From NCBI GenBank assembly GCA_913778275.1, contig CAJYWN010000019.1, forward strand, positions 7,483 through 71,482: a stretch of 64,000 bases of DNA, read 5' to 3'. Below the pieces are notes generated by a model that worked only from the letters and a program-made list of their open reading frames with translations, was not told the DNA's origin and made no database searches. The DNA is from an uncultured Chryseobacterium sp. (GTDB lineage Bacteria; Bacteroidota; Bacteroidia; Flavobacteriales; Weeksellaceae). Positions 43,963 to 55,854 of this stretch are shown here, one piece after another. The translations under genes and the position numbers were made by a program. The number at the start of each line of letters is the position of its first letter. Position 1 is the first letter of the stretch.

Positions 43963-44463
43963 TCAGTCTTTTGAACCGAGGCTGTCCATTTCATCATCCA
44001 TTCCCCTTACTTCATTGGAGTGATAAACGCGTTCCGATCCCAAAAAGTAAATATTATGTCTTGCTTTGGCAATGATTCCGTCATACTCCTGTTCGGTCAT
44101 TCCTTCAGGAATATCTTTTTGGTTATCTGAAGGTTTCTTAAAGACTTCAAGCGCACCTTTTCTGTTTAGAATAGATTTAGCGGTAGCTGCCTCTTCAGGA
44201 TTTTCTGCGTACACAACAATATTGTTTCGGCCTATGCTGTGTTTGCGATAGGCATCCAGCATTTCTGCATCATGAGCGAACGTGTATTCGAAAAATCCTT
44301 TGGTCTGCTCATCTTCCTGATAATGATCTGCAGACAGCCCGCTCTCCACCCTTGATTTCGAAACAATAATATTGGCTTCACTGAAGCCGTTTTCTTTTAG
44401 ATCTTTTTTGATTTCCTCCGTGTCTACAGTCACCGGAAATACTGAAACTACTGTATAAGCCAT
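43963..44463 (-). CDS. stress-protein-like hypothetical (YflT-type domain)
   Basis: A 166-residue soluble, acidic protein. The ATG at 44463 gives MAYTVVSVFPVTVDTEEIKKDLKENGF. The first half, with alternating strands and helices (TVVSVF..., NNIVVYAENPEEA), resembles the heat-induced stress protein YflT domain. The tail is Asp and Glu rich. Upstream in-frame ATGs add a poor signal-like stretch and were not chosen. Role uncertain; general stress is a guess from resemblance. Confidence 0.65.
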   Translation of the reverse strand: MAYTVVSVFPVTVDTEEIKKDLKENGFSEANIIVSKSRVESGLSADHYQEDEQTKGFFEYTFAHDAEMLDAYRKHSIGRNNIVVYAENPEEAATAKSILNRKGALEVFKKPSDNQKDIPEGMTEQEYDGIIAKARHNIYFLGSERVYHSNEVRGMDDEMDSLGSKD

Positions 44464-44523
44464 AATGAAAATTTTCATTAAACTATACAAAAGCTGTGCA
44501 ACTTATACTTTATAATCGTTAAT

Positions 44524-46641
<2,118 letters not shown>

Positions 46642-46958
46642 ACTTTTCAGGTTTATTGACGGTTAAAATTAAGCATTTTTGAGATAATAAATTTGTGTTA
46701 ATTTTTTATTGAAAATAATTTAAGAAAGATCTGATTTAATTTGAAATGATGAATACAATCTTTTTTGTTCCCGCAGATTTCGCGGATTTCGGAGAGAATT
46801 GTTAAATATTCTTTACAGAGAATACTGTTAATTTTCATTTATGCATTTAACCTAAAGCCTGGATGAACTTATATTAAAAAACGGGCTTCCTGCGATATGT
46901 TCAGGATAAGCCCGTTTGTAATAATATTGCTTGTTTAAATTAGTTCAGATAAACAAAA
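46642..46958. other. 317-nt gap upstream of scpA
   Basis: No gene seen. It contains the degenerate tandem CCCGCAGATTTCGCGGATT at 46770-46788, a type of short repeat that seems common in related genomes (recollection), and the terminator of the next gene near its end. Confidence 0.45.
46879..46917 (-). terminator. terminator after the prolyl oligopeptidase gene
   Basis: AAACGGGCTTcCTG pairs with CAGGaTAAGCCCGTTT (small bulge). On the minus strand it is followed by TTTTTAAT. Confidence 0.7.
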
Positions 46959-49070
46959 TTATTGTCTTAATTTTTTAATTCCCATTTCATACAGAGCAAA
47001 AGAAATCAAATCTGCATTTTCTCCAATAACCTGGTCTGTGGATCTTCCGGCTCCGTGTCCCGCATTTTTCTCAATTCTCAACAAAATAGGATGATCACAT
47101 GCCTGCTTTTCCTGCAGCTCTGCTCCGAATTTGAAAGAATGTGCAGGAACGACTCTGTCGTCATGATCGCTTGTGATGATCATTGTTGAAGGATAACATG
47201 TTCCTGATTTTACATTATGGACAGGGGAATAAGAATTTAAATATTCAAACATTTCTTTGCTGTCTTCAGCTGTTCCGTAATCGTAAGACCAGCCCGCCCC
47301 GGCTGTGAACTTATTATACCTCAGCATATCAAGCACGCCAACTCCGGGGAAAGCTACTCTTGCAAGATCAGGACGCATCGTCATGGTTGCTCCAACGAGA
47401 AGTCCTCCGTTTGAACGTCCTGAAAGAGCCATAAACTGTTTTGAGGTATATCCTTTTTGCTGTAAGTATTCTCCGGCCGCAATAAAATCTTCAAATACAT
47501 TTTTTTTCTGCATTTTCGTTCCGGCATCATGCCATTTCTTTCCGTATTCACCACCACCACGGATGTTCGGAACGGCGTAGATTCCTCCGTTTTCCATCCA
47601 GATGGCATTAACCACAGAAAAAGCAGGCTGCAAGCTAATGTTAAAACCACCATAAGAATATAAAATCGTAGGATTTTTACCATCCAGCTTCGTTCCTTTT
47701 TTATAATTAATCATCATCGGAATTTTGGTACCGTCTTTTGAAGTGTAGAATACCTGCTCCGAAATATAATCTTCAGGATTAAATTTGACCTTCGGCTTCT
47801 GATACACTTCCGATTTTCCTGTATCCGCATTGAATTTATAGGTTGTTCCGGGAGTGATGTAATTGGTAAATGAATAATAGAGTTCTTTCTCTTTTTCTTT
47901 TCCTCCGAATCCTGATACATTTCCTTTTCCGGGAAGTGTGATTTCACGGACTACTTTACCATTTCTGTCGTATTGTGTAACCTTATCAATCGCATCAATC
48001 ATGTAGGTTGCAAAGAAATATCCTCCTCCCGTGGTAATTCCCAGCACATTTTCCGTTTGCGGAATTACATCTGTCCATGTTTCAGGAGCAGGATTTTTAA
48101 TGGTTGTTTTTACCAGACGCATATTCGGGGCATCTTTATCGGTAAAGATATATAGATCGTCTCCCTGCGTATCGACAATGCTTGCATTGATATCAAAACC
48201 TTTATTAATCTGTACAAAATCGCCTCCGTTTTTGAGATCTTTTATATACAATTCATTTCCGTTGGTGGCATTAGCTGCTGAAATAATGAGATATCTCTGA
48301 TCTTCGGAAACACCGCCCCCAATATATCTCCTTGGTGTTTTATCTCCCCCGAAAATTAATTTGTCTTCAGATTGTTTAGTTCCTAATTTATGAAAATAGA
48401 CTTTGTGCTTGTCGGTCATACCGGAAAGCACGGTTCCTTCTTTCGGCTTATCATAGCTGGAATAGTAAAAGCCTTGATCACCCTGCCATGAAATTCCGCT
48501 GAACTTTACGTCTACGAGCGTGTCGTCGATTTGTTTTTTTGAAATGGCATCGATGATAATGATTTTATTCCAGTCGCTTCCTCCTTCTGAAATGGAGTAT
48601 GCCGCAAGATTTCCTTTTTTGTTAAAAGATAACTGGGAAAGTGACGTTGTCCCTTTATCCGAAAACCTATTCGGGTCTAAAAATACTTCTGTTGCTTTTG
48701 TTTTATTGTGCGTTCTGTATAAAACGGATTGTGCCTGTAAGCCATTATTTTTGTAATAATAGGTATACTCGCCCTCCTGAAAAGGCGCTGAAATTTTCTC
48801 ATAGTTCCAGATATCTGTCAGTTGCTTTCTGATCTCTTCTCTGAAAGGGATTTTTGAAAGGTAATCCTGACTGTGTTTTACTTCTTCGTCGACCCATTTT
48901 CTGGTAGCTTCAGAATCGTTTTCAAGGTCTCTGAAAGGGTCTGCAATGGCAGTTCCGAAATAATTATCGGTCTGTTTTCCTTTTAATGCTTTTGGATACA
49001 TCATTTTTTGTGAATACAATGTTGCCGAAAACAAGACTCCGGCGGTTAGTAAGAGTGGTCTGAATTTCAT
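46959..49070 (-). CDS. prolyl oligopeptidase family serine peptidase
   Basis: A 703-residue secreted or periplasmic peptidase (signal MKFRPLLLTAGVLFSATLYSQ). A seven-bladed propeller (about residues 75-420) precedes the alpha/beta-hydrolase domain with the nucleophile in ALSGRSNGGLLVG (Ser near 555), the Asp in SDHDDRVVPAHSFK (near 640) and the His in KNAGHGAGRS (near 675). It cuts short peptides after proline. The ATG at 49070 gives the signal peptide; a longer start is not supported because a -7 element lies just upstream of it. Confidence 0.93.
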   Translation of the reverse strand: MKFRPLLLTAGVLFSATLYSQKMMYPKALKGKQTDNYFGTAIADPFRDLENDSEATRKWVDEEVKHSQDYLSKIPFREEIRKQLTDIWNYEKISAPFQEGEYTYYYKNNGLQAQSVLYRTHNKTKATEVFLDPNRFSDKGTTSLSQLSFNKKGNLAAYSISEGGSDWNKIIIIDAISKKQIDDTLVDVKFSGISWQGDQGFYYSSYDKPKEGTVLSGMTDKHKVYFHKLGTKQSEDKLIFGGDKTPRRYIGGGVSEDQRYLIISAANATNGNELYIKDLKNGGDFVQINKGFDINASIVDTQGDDLYIFTDKDAPNMRLVKTTIKNPAPETWTDVIPQTENVLGITTGGGYFFATYMIDAIDKVTQYDRNGKVVREITLPGKGNVSGFGGKEKEKELYYSFTNYITPGTTYKFNADTGKSEVYQKPKVKFNPEDYISEQVFYTSKDGTKIPMMINYKKGTKLDGKNPTILYSYGGFNISLQPAFSVVNAIWMENGGIYAVPNIRGGGEYGKKWHDAGTKMQKKNVFEDFIAAGEYLQQKGYTSKQFMALSGRSNGGLLVGATMTMRPDLARVAFPGVGVLDMLRYNKFTAGAGWSYDYGTAEDSKEMFEYLNSYSPVHNVKSGTCYPSTMIITSDHDDRVVPAHSFKFGAELQEKQACDHPILLRIEKNAGHGAGRSTDQVIGENADLISFALYEMGIKKLRQ

Positions 49071-49084
49071 AGTAGCTATTTTCC

Positions 49085-49092
49085 CAAAAGTA
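49085..49092 (-). promoter_or_regulatory. promoter -7 element for prolyl oligopeptidase
   Basis: The minus strand reads TACTTTTG, an exact TAnnTTTG match, 14 nt upstream of the ATG at 49070. This supports that start. Confidence 0.5.
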
Positions 49093-49192
49093 AGGAAAGT
49101 CGGTAGAATAGATAGGAAATTTTTAATTAAAATTTTGACTTTTTGAGTCAAATCATTTTAAATGTATTTCGTAATCTGTTAGTAAAATGAAT

Positions 49193-49223
49193 TTTGTATT
49201 TACCTGCTAATTATTTAAATTTG
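49193..49223 (+). promoter_or_regulatory. full Bacteroidota promoter of the AlbA_2 gene
   Basis: TTTG at 49193-49196, a spacer of exactly 19 nt, then TAAATTTG at 49216-49223. Both match the consensus exactly, and the start codon follows 14 nt later, so the 5' leader would be very short. Confidence 0.7.
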
Positions 49224-49237
49224 ATTAAAAGTATTTA

Positions 49238-50689
49238 ATGAGCGATTGGATAGAAACAGCAAAACAAACTTTGATAAGTAGTCTTAAGCCTGTTCCACAG
49301 GAGCTTAATGAATTAGACTGGAAAAGTGACTTATCTGACAAAAGTGAACGTATAGCGCAACACATATCAGCATTTGCTAATAATCCAAATGGAGGATACT
49401 TGGTATTTGGCATTGATGATGATGGCAATCCTCATGGTTTAGATAAACAAAATATTGATGCTATTGTTAAAAAGCTGGGCAATATTGCTCGAAATAATTT
49501 AGCGCAACCCATATCTATTGAACATGCTGTAATTGACTTCGAGAATGTTCCAATACTTATTGTTCATATTCCTGAGCATATTGAAAAACCTGTATACTTA
49601 AGAGGTAAAGATATGTTTCATAGCTATAAAAGAAGCGCTGGTCAAACTGTCAAAATTTCTAATGTTGAAGTAAGACATTTGTTAGCTATTTCAACAGGAA
49701 TTGATTTCGAATTACAAATTGCTATGAATAATATTGGCGATGATGATGTCCTTAGATATATTGATTTTGATAGTTATTTTTCATTACAAGAAAAAAGACT
49801 CCCCGACACTAAGCAAGGATTACTGCAAACATTATCTGGCGAAGACCTAATTAAGCCGAATAAAAATAGTAATTGGGATATTCTTAATTTAGGAGCAATA
49901 CTCTTTTCAAAAGACATTCGTGAATTTAAAACATTACAACGTAAAGCAATTCGAGTTATTATATATAAAGGAATAAGTAGAATAAATGCAATTAAAGAAC
50001 AAGAAGGAATAAAAGGCTATGCTTCCGGTTTTGAAGGATTAGTAAATTATATAATGGATCAACTTCCTACAAATGAAATTATTGAAGATGCACTTCGAAG
50101 AAAGGTGAAAGTCTATCCTGATGTTGCTATTAGAGAATTTGTTGCTAATGCTCTTATACATCAAGATTTATCTATAACCGGAACAGGTATAATGATAGAG
50201 ATATTTGATGATCGCTTGGAAATTACTAATCCAGGAGTACCTTTAGTTGATATAAATAGGTTTATTGATACTGCACCAAAGTCACGAAATGAAAAGCTTG
50301 CTTCTCTAATGAGACGCCTCAATATCTGTGAAGAACGAGGAAGCGGTGTTGATAGAGCAATAAACGCTATAGAAGTATTTCAATTACCTGCTCCGAAATT
50401 TATAAAAGGTGATGATTACACAAGAGTGATTATTTACGCACCTACTCCATTAACAAAAATGAGTTCTGAGGATAGAATTAGAGCTTGTTATCAACACACC
50501 TGCCTAAACTATGTTAATAACCAACCTGTTAACAATCAATCAGTAAGAAAAAGATTCAATATATCTAAAAATAATGTCTCATTTGCTTCTAAAATAATAG
50601 CGGAAACGATTGAAAGAGGACTTATAAAATCCAGCGACCCAGACAGCGCATCAAAGAAATTCGCTTCTTATGTTCCATATTGGGCATAA
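49238..50689 (+). CDS. AlbA_2 (Schlafen-like) domain ATP-binding protein, putative regulator
   Basis: A 483-residue soluble protein. The N-terminal AlbA_2 domain (about residues 15-145) has ELDWKSDLSDKSERIAQHISAFANN-type start and GGYLVFGIDDDGNPHG. The middle region ends in an HATPase_c_4-type module: IREFVANALIHQDLS, EIFDDRLEITNPG and ERGSGVDRAINAIE (about 300-390). A winged-helix-like tail follows (NQSVRKRFNISKNNVSFASKI). Such proteins are called transcriptional regulators, and relatives occur in defence islands. It is a lone gene with its own promoter, and its codon use looks more AT-rich than its neighbours, possibly from transfer. Confidence 0.85.
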   Translation: MSDWIETAKQTLISSLKPVPQELNELDWKSDLSDKSERIAQHISAFANNPNGGYLVFGIDDDGNPHGLDKQNIDAIVKKLGNIARNNLAQPISIEHAVIDFENVPILIVHIPEHIEKPVYLRGKDMFHSYKRSAGQTVKISNVEVRHLLAISTGIDFELQIAMNNIGDDDVLRYIDFDSYFSLQEKRLPDTKQGLLQTLSGEDLIKPNKNSNWDILNLGAILFSKDIREFKTLQRKAIRVIIYKGISRINAIKEQEGIKGYASGFEGLVNYIMDQLPTNEIIEDALRRKVKVYPDVAIREFVANALIHQDLSITGTGIMIEIFDDRLEITNPGVPLVDINRFIDTAPKSRNEKLASLMRRLNICEERGSGVDRAINAIEVFQLPAPKFIKGDDYTRVIIYAPTPLTKMSSEDRIRACYQHTCLNYVNNQPVNNQSVRKRFNISKNNVSFASKIIAETIERGLIKSSDPDSASKKFASYVPYWA

Positions 50690-50797
50690 TTTATTTCATT
50701 GGGAAATCCCAGAAAGAAAAAAATCTAATATATTTGTCTGATTTACAGGTGCTTATTTATTTCATTAGAAAATCCATTAAATGATTTGTCAAAAAAA

Positions 50798-50820
50798 AAG
50801 CCTCTGTTACCAGAGACTTT
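50798..50820 (-). terminator. terminator after prfA
   Basis: AAGcCTCTG pairs with CAGAGaCTT around TTAC. On the minus strand it runs into a long T tract (the complement of AAAAAAAAA). Confidence 0.75.
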
Positions 50821-50843
50821 ACAAAGATTCTATAATAAAGATT

Positions 50844-51929
50844 TTATAAATTTTCTTCTTCGCCTTTCATTTTTTCGGCATTTTCTGCCATGATAACGGC
50901 GTCAATCATTTCAGAGATATCTCCGTTCATGTAAGCATCCAGGTTATACATGGATTTGTTGATTCTATGATCTGTCACCCTTCCCTGAGGATAATTGTAG
51001 GTTTTGATCTTCGCCGAACGGTCACCGGTGGAAACCATTGTTTTTCTTTGCGCCGCAATATCTCCCTGAACTTCCTGTAGTTTGATATCATACAATTTCG
51101 CACGAAGCATTTCCATTGCCAGTTCACGGTTAGCCAACTGTGAACGAGCCTGCTGACAAACTACAACAATTCCCGAAGGTTTGTGGGTAAGCTGAACTTT
51201 TGTTTCAACCTTGTTTACGTTCTGCCCTCCGGCTCCTCCTGAACGTGACGTCTGCATTTCGATATCGGCGGGATTGATCTCTACATCCACTTCTTCAGCT
51301 TCCGGTAAAACAGCTATGGTAATTGCCGAAGTATGAACTCTTCCCTGAGATTCGGTTTCGGGAACACGCTGCACGCGGTGTACTCCGGATTCAAATTTCA
51401 TAATTCCGTATACACCCTCTCCTTCCACTTTCATGATGAGTTCTTTGTATCCTTTTGCCGCTTCATTAGAATCTGTCACTTCATGTCTCCAGCCTTTTGT
51501 TTTGAAGTACATTGAATACATCCTATAAATATCTTCAACGAAAATCGCTGCTTCGTCACCTCCTGTTCCGGCGCGAAGTTCCACAATTACGTTTTTGTCA
51601 TCCGCTGGATCTTTAGGAATCAACAATACTTTCAATTCTTCTTCAAGACCCGGAATTTTTGACTGGGCTTCCAGCTTTTCTTCTTTAGCAAGATCCACCA
51701 GGTCCCTGTCTGAACCGTCTGCAATGATTTCTTCCGATTCTGCAATGGAATCCAAAGCGCCTTTATATTGATCGTAAACTCTTACAATTTTCCCCAAATC
51801 ACTATATTCTTTGTTCAGAGAAGAATATCTTTTCTGATCTGAAATAACATCAGGCTGAATAATAAGGTCTGCCACCTCATTATATCTTTGTTTTATAGCT
51901 TCTAATTTTGGAATTAAACTCTTAGACAT
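50844..51929 (-). CDS. prfA: peptide chain release factor 1
   Basis: A 361-residue release factor that ends translation at UAG and UAA. The codon-recognition PxT motif is seen in [18 protein letters not shown] (PET, near residue 187) and the catalytic GGQ in [16 protein letters not shown] (near 234). The N-terminal helical domain is complete and full length. It contrasts with the shorter PrfH at 37943-38641, which keeps GGQ but lacks the codon domain. It has its own promoter and terminator. Confidence 0.97.
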   Translation of the reverse strand: MSKSLIPKLEAIKQRYNEVADLIIQPDVISDQKRYSSLNKEYSDLGKIVRVYDQYKGALDSIAESEEIIADGSDRDLVDLAKEEKLEAQSKIPGLEEELKVLLIPKDPADDKNVIVELRAGTGGDEAAIFVEDIYRMYSMYFKTKGWRHEVTDSNEAAKGYKELIMKVEGEGVYGIMKFESGVHRVQRVPETESQGRVHTSAITIAVLPEAEEVDVEINPADIEMQTSRSGGAGGQNVNKVETKVQLTHKPSGIVVVCQQARSQLANRELAMEMLRAKLYDIKLQEVQGDIAAQRKTMVSTGDRSAKIKTYNYPQGRVTDHRINKSMYNLDAYMNGDISEMIDAVIMAENAEKMKGEEENL

Positions 51930-51946
51930 AGTAAAAATTTAGTTGG

Positions 51947-51954
51947 CAAAGATA
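51947..51954 (-). promoter_or_regulatory. promoter -7 element for prfA
   Basis: The minus strand reads TATCTTTG, an exact TAnnTTTG match, 17 nt upstream of the prfA ATG. Confidence 0.55.
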
Positions 51955-52040
51955 CGGATTGATTTGTAGATGTGCTAATTTCAGGATGAAATGACTGACA
52001 GATATATACACGCACCTTGTTACAACCATATTTTCACATA

Positions 52041-52063
52041 AAAAGACCGCTGAAAAGCGGTCT
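52041..52063 (-). terminator. terminator after the amylase gene
   Basis: AGACCGC and GCGGTCT form a perfect 7-bp stem around six bases. On the minus strand it is followed by TTTTTATG. Confidence 0.75.
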
Positions 52064-52067
52064 CCGT

Positions 52068-54908
52068 TTATTTTATAATCATTTTCTGAATAGCAATTCC
52101 TGAATCTGATTTTAAATGAACCAGATAAGTACCCGGTGCATAATTCGCTTTTAATTCATAGGTTCCGTCTTCATTTTTCAGTTTAAACTGATCAACTTTT
52201 TTACCACTCATATCGTAGATTACGATTTCTCCGTTCTTGGCTTTATGATAAATTAATTTTGCCAACCCACTTTTCACAGGATTATCTGCAATCTGGAGCG
52301 ATAATTTGTAAGCAGCCGTTTCATCAATGGTTGACAGCGTTCCTACATAATTTCCGAAAATCCTGAACTCTCCCGGCTGGAGTGTAATGGCTGCCGTTGT
52401 AGAAGTAATATTTGAAATCGAATTATCCATAAGATTCTGCCACTGCCCCGTATAAGGGAAATACGGAACTACATTCTGTGCTGTTGTGTTGTAGTTGGCA
52501 ATTACTACGATATTTTTTACACCATTTGTGATCGCATTATCATAAACATAGATTCTCGTAATAAGACCATTCGGGTCATTGGCCAAATTGTTAGATTCTA
52601 CAGTGTATGTTTTTGATCTGAAAACAGGGTAAACATTTCTGATGTCGATAATTTTAGCCCAGGTATCATAAACAGCTTTTCTGTTAACATTAGTATCATA
52701 ACCAAGTGTAAATGCGATTGGTTTTTCGTCTGTTCTACATCCTGGGTTAATAGAACCGTCTCCGCATCGGTTAATACTGAATTCGTAACCCAGCTCACCA
52801 AACTGCCATATCATTTTAGGACCTGGAATCGTAAAGAATGTTGCTCCAAAAGTTTTCATTCTTTCTAAAGCGGTATTAAGGTCTTTAACGTTATAGCCTC
52901 CATTTACTGCACCGAAAGATAAATTCTTAAACATTAGTCTTTCCTCATCATGACTTTCGCCAAAACCTACTGCATGCATATTTGTAAATCCACGAAGAGC
53001 ATGGTTCATTCTGTCGTAATTGCTGTTTTCCTTATAGCCCATTGTATTTTGGTTGTAAGGATCTGTCTGCTTATTCCAAAGCATAACCCCTTTTCCTTCG
53101 GCAATTCTGTAATTGGCCCATTGCTGTTCTTCGGCATCCGTTCCTAAATGTTCAAAAATCATATAAGAATTCGGATCGATTGCCCATTGCCTGTCTGCGT
53201 AGTCTTTCAAGATATCTACTCTGTCCTGCTGATATGCATTGGTACAGGTTTCATCATTTGCAGAGCAGTTCTGGGTAAATCCTTTGGTAAGATCCCACCG
53301 GAAACCATCTATTTTATATTCAGTAAGCCATTGTTGGAGACATCTTTCAACGTAATATTTAGTTGAAGCACTTGAATGATTGAAATCTTCAAAGACATTA
53401 TAAGAATGTTTAGGAACCGTATTGAAATACGGGTTATTGGCTGCAACATTACCATACCCGTCACCATCCGGATCTACGTTCCAGAGTCTAACCAGTGGAG
53501 AACGTCCGGTAGCGTGGTTGAAAGCAATATCTAAAATTACAGCAATACCGTTCTGGTGGCAGATATCCACAAATTCTTTGAATTTTTCCGGTGTTCCGTA
53601 AGCTTTGTCTAAGGCATAATGGAAAGAGGTATTATATCCCCATGAAAGATTTCCTTCAAATTCCATAATAGGCATTAGCTCAATCGCATTAATCTTTAAA
53701 TTTTTTAAATAAGTAATTTTATTGATTAAGGACTGCCATGTTTTCTCCTGCGTGAAGTCTCTCAATAACAACTCATAGATCACGAGATTATCTTTAGCCG
53801 GACGCTGGAAGTTGGTAACCTGCCAGTTGTAAGGAGTTTGACCTGTTTTAAACATCGAAACTTCAAAATCTTGTCCTGCAGGGAACGCTGGTAAATTGGG
53901 ATAAGTAGATGCGGAAATCCACTGATCGTCATAAGAAGATAAAATCTGTGGAGAATACGGGTCTGCTACTTTTCTAAGATCGTTGGTTCTGTATTGGAAT
54001 GTATACAGCTGCTGTGGAGTAAGACCGCTCAATTCAATCCAGTACAAATCGGGATTTGTGGTGTCCCTTTTCATTAAGTAGGTGTCGTTTACGGTCCAGC
54101 TATTAAAACTTCCGATCACATGTACAAAGTTTTTAGATGGTGCATATAATGCCAGTCCAACTTTTGTCTGATCGGTAGGATGATAATTGATTCCTTGCTT
54201 AATCCAGCCCGGAATAGCCTCCGAAACTACGTTTCTCGGAACCTGAAGAATGAATGTTTTATTTTTTGTGTTGGAATTGGCATCGGTAGCGATCAGTTCC
54301 ATATTAGCGTCTCCTGTTACGGTATAGCTGTAGGAATACGAAGTTGAAGGTGTTGAGGTGGAATGTACTACACTCCCGTTAGCCTTAAGCTGAAAGGTCG
54401 CATTCACATTCGTTGTTGCGGTAATATTTATTGAATTACCAGAAGGAACCGAAGTGAGGCTGTTCGCAGCCGGATTGGTCAGGTTTAAATTCAGAACCCC
54501 TACATTTACAAAAATATCGGGAGTGGTCTGGCTTGTTCCTGTTTTATTTTTTAATAAAAATCCGAATCTTCCGATTCCTGTTCTTGCAAAAAACGTTGTT
54601 GGGGTAAATGTTAAAGAATAGGTGTCTGTTGCCGAATTGTAATTCAGTCTGTTCAGTTCATTAGAGTTGGTCCAACTGCCGTTCGTAGGACAATCCTGGC
54701 TGTTCTGATAGTTTGCGTCCAGTGACCAGGACCAAATATAAACAGCATTGTTGGCAACTCCCCAGGCGGCTTCATCGATTTGATTTCCGGGAACCGATAA
54801 AGTGATAGCATCTGTCTCATTAAAAGGGTTCGGAGTAATGGTATAGCTTATTTGGCCAAAGACCAGTGTGATCATAAGCAGTAAAATACCAGAATAAAAT
54901 TTCTTCAT
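52068..54908 (-). CDS. secreted GH13 alpha-amylase with T9SS sorting domain
   Basis: A 946-residue starch-type glycosidase. A signal peptide (MKKFYSGILLLMITLVFGQ) is followed by immunoglobulin-like domains, a CBM48-like region near residue 260 (HVIGSFNSW), then the GH13 barrel. Conserved regions are VILDIAFNH (about 480), IDGFRWDLTKGF (nucleophile Asp, about 545), YMIFEHLG (acid Glu, about 585) and GFGESHDEERL (about 650). The C-terminus (YDMSGKKVDQF, PGTYLVHLKSDSG, QKMIIK) is a type IX sorting tail, so the enzyme is exported to the cell surface or medium. Confidence 0.93.
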   Translation of the reverse strand: MKKFYSGILLLMITLVFGQISYTITPNPFNETDAITLSVPGNQIDEAAWGVANNAVYIWSWSLDANYQNSQDCPTNGSWTNSNELNRLNYNSATDTYSLTFTPTTFFARTGIGRFGFLLKNKTGTSQTTPDIFVNVGVLNLNLTNPAANSLTSVPSGNSINITATTNVNATFQLKANGSVVHSTSTPSTSYSYSYTVTGDANMELIATDANSNTKNKTFILQVPRNVVSEAIPGWIKQGINYHPTDQTKVGLALYAPSKNFVHVIGSFNSWTVNDTYLMKRDTTNPDLYWIELSGLTPQQLYTFQYRTNDLRKVADPYSPQILSSYDDQWISASTYPNLPAFPAGQDFEVSMFKTGQTPYNWQVTNFQRPAKDNLVIYELLLRDFTQEKTWQSLINKITYLKNLKINAIELMPIMEFEGNLSWGYNTSFHYALDKAYGTPEKFKEFVDICHQNGIAVILDIAFNHATGRSPLVRLWNVDPDGDGYGNVAANNPYFNTVPKHSYNVFEDFNHSSASTKYYVERCLQQWLTEYKIDGFRWDLTKGFTQNCSANDETCTNAYQQDRVDILKDYADRQWAIDPNSYMIFEHLGTDAEEQQWANYRIAEGKGVMLWNKQTDPYNQNTMGYKENSNYDRMNHALRGFTNMHAVGFGESHDEERLMFKNLSFGAVNGGYNVKDLNTALERMKTFGATFFTIPGPKMIWQFGELGYEFSINRCGDGSINPGCRTDEKPIAFTLGYDTNVNRKAVYDTWAKIIDIRNVYPVFRSKTYTVESNNLANDPNGLITRIYVYDNAITNGVKNIVVIANYNTTAQNVVPYFPYTGQWQNLMDNSISNITSTTAAITLQPGEFRIFGNYVGTLSTIDETAAYKLSLQIADNPVKSGLAKLIYHKAKNGEIVIYDMSGKKVDQFKLKNEDGTYELKANYAPGTYLVHLKSDSGIAIQKMIIK

Positions 54909-55272
54909 AACGTTTCTTTAGTTACCACGAAAGTAATTTCTTTTTTCGAAAACTAATTATGTATTATGAAAAAAATTATAAATTTTAACATATTGCTATT
55001 TAGGCATTCTGCAAAATGGCTTTATAAGCAAACAGAATTGTCAACTAATTTCAGGCTTTAATATGATCATAAATATTTATCCTTGTTTAATAAGAATTTT
55101 TTTTATTTTATTTTTCAGGAAAACGCATTTCGTTAGATTTAATTTTAAAGAAACCTTGTAGCCGGAATTTCTTAAAAAAACTTAATCAGAATGAACTTAA
55201 CAACAAAATGTCAATGATGAAAAAGACCCTTAAACAATCATCCCCGGCCGCTGAAAAAGTTCAATAAAAGAA
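54909..55272. other. gene-free stretch upstream of the amylase gene
   Basis: Very AT-rich. The minus strand has TACTTTCG (one mismatch to the -7 consensus) 22 nt upstream of the amylase start. The rest shows no repeat or larger gene; only a 19-codon frame at 55208-55267, judged too weak to call. Confidence 0.4.
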
Positions 55273-55300
55273 AAACCACTTACCGAAATAAGTGGTTTTA
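55273..55300 (-). terminator. terminator after the 55365 gene
   Basis: AAAACCACTTA pairs perfectly with TAAGTGGTTTT around six bases. On the minus strand it ends in TTTTTCTTTT. Confidence 0.7.
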
Positions 55301-55364
55301 GTATATGTTGTTTTGCTTTGATATTGCTTTCCCGGAATTCATGTGGGAAAACAATGACAGTCAA

Positions 55365-55661
55365 TTAATGATGTCCGTGGCTGTCGTGGCTGTGGTCATG
55401 AATAAAAGGACCATGCCCTTTTGGCTCGTTGTAGATTACTTCTACTCCTTCCTGCTCGTAAACCATTTTGCTTCTGATATCTTCAGGATCGAAAGGTTTT
55501 ACTTTTCCGAAGTATTCTTTCAGCCCCTCAGTTAACCATAAAGGAATTACAAATCCGAAGAACATAAAGATACACCAGAATCCTACAAGGAACATAATTA
55601 TGAAAAATACAGTCCAAAGGAACTGGTAAAACGGCCAAAATGCTGATAAAATCGTTATCAT
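55365..55661 (-). CDS. small membrane protein with His-rich tail
   Basis: A 98-residue protein starting MITILSAFWPFYQF, with one or two membrane segments (about residues 8-45) and a soluble tail ending HDHSHDSHGHH, a likely metal-binding His cluster. The ATG at 55661 was chosen because the promoter -7 element (TATTTTTG) falls inside the longer frame that starts at 55694. No known family recognised. Monocistronic with its own promoter and terminator. Confidence 0.7.
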   Translation of the reverse strand: MITILSAFWPFYQFLWTVFFIIMFLVGFWCIFMFFGFVIPLWLTEGLKEYFGKVKPFDPEDIRSKMVYEQEGVEVIYNEPKGHGPFIHDHSHDSHGHH

Positions 55662-55680
55662 TTTTCTTAAAGATTTTAGG

Positions 55681-55712
55681 CAAAAATAGGACATTTTATT
55701 TTTTTACACAAA
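55681..55712 (-). promoter_or_regulatory. promoter of the His-rich membrane protein gene
   Basis: On the minus strand TTTG (55712-55709), a 20-nt spacer and TATTTTTG (55688-55681). This is close to the full Bacteroidota consensus and decides the downstream start codon. Confidence 0.6.
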
Positions 55713-55854
55713 AGATAGACGCCCTATTTTGTTATTTATTTTGATTTTAATTTAAAAGGATCAAAAGATAATAGTCCAATAGACGATAGATTACGGCTTT
55801 TTAGACCGATTTATCGATTTCCTATTTGTCCTTTATCTATCTGTCTCCTATATT

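Noticed and set aside
46770..46795. Degenerate CGCAGATTTCG tandem as a possible CRISPR-like array
   Set aside because: Only about two short units without spacers; ordinary intergenic repeat.
55208..55267. 19-codon frame MSMMKKTLKQSSPAAEKVQ just before a terminator
   Set aside because: Very short, no promoter recognised, and the terminator is explained by the minus-strand gene at 55365-55661.
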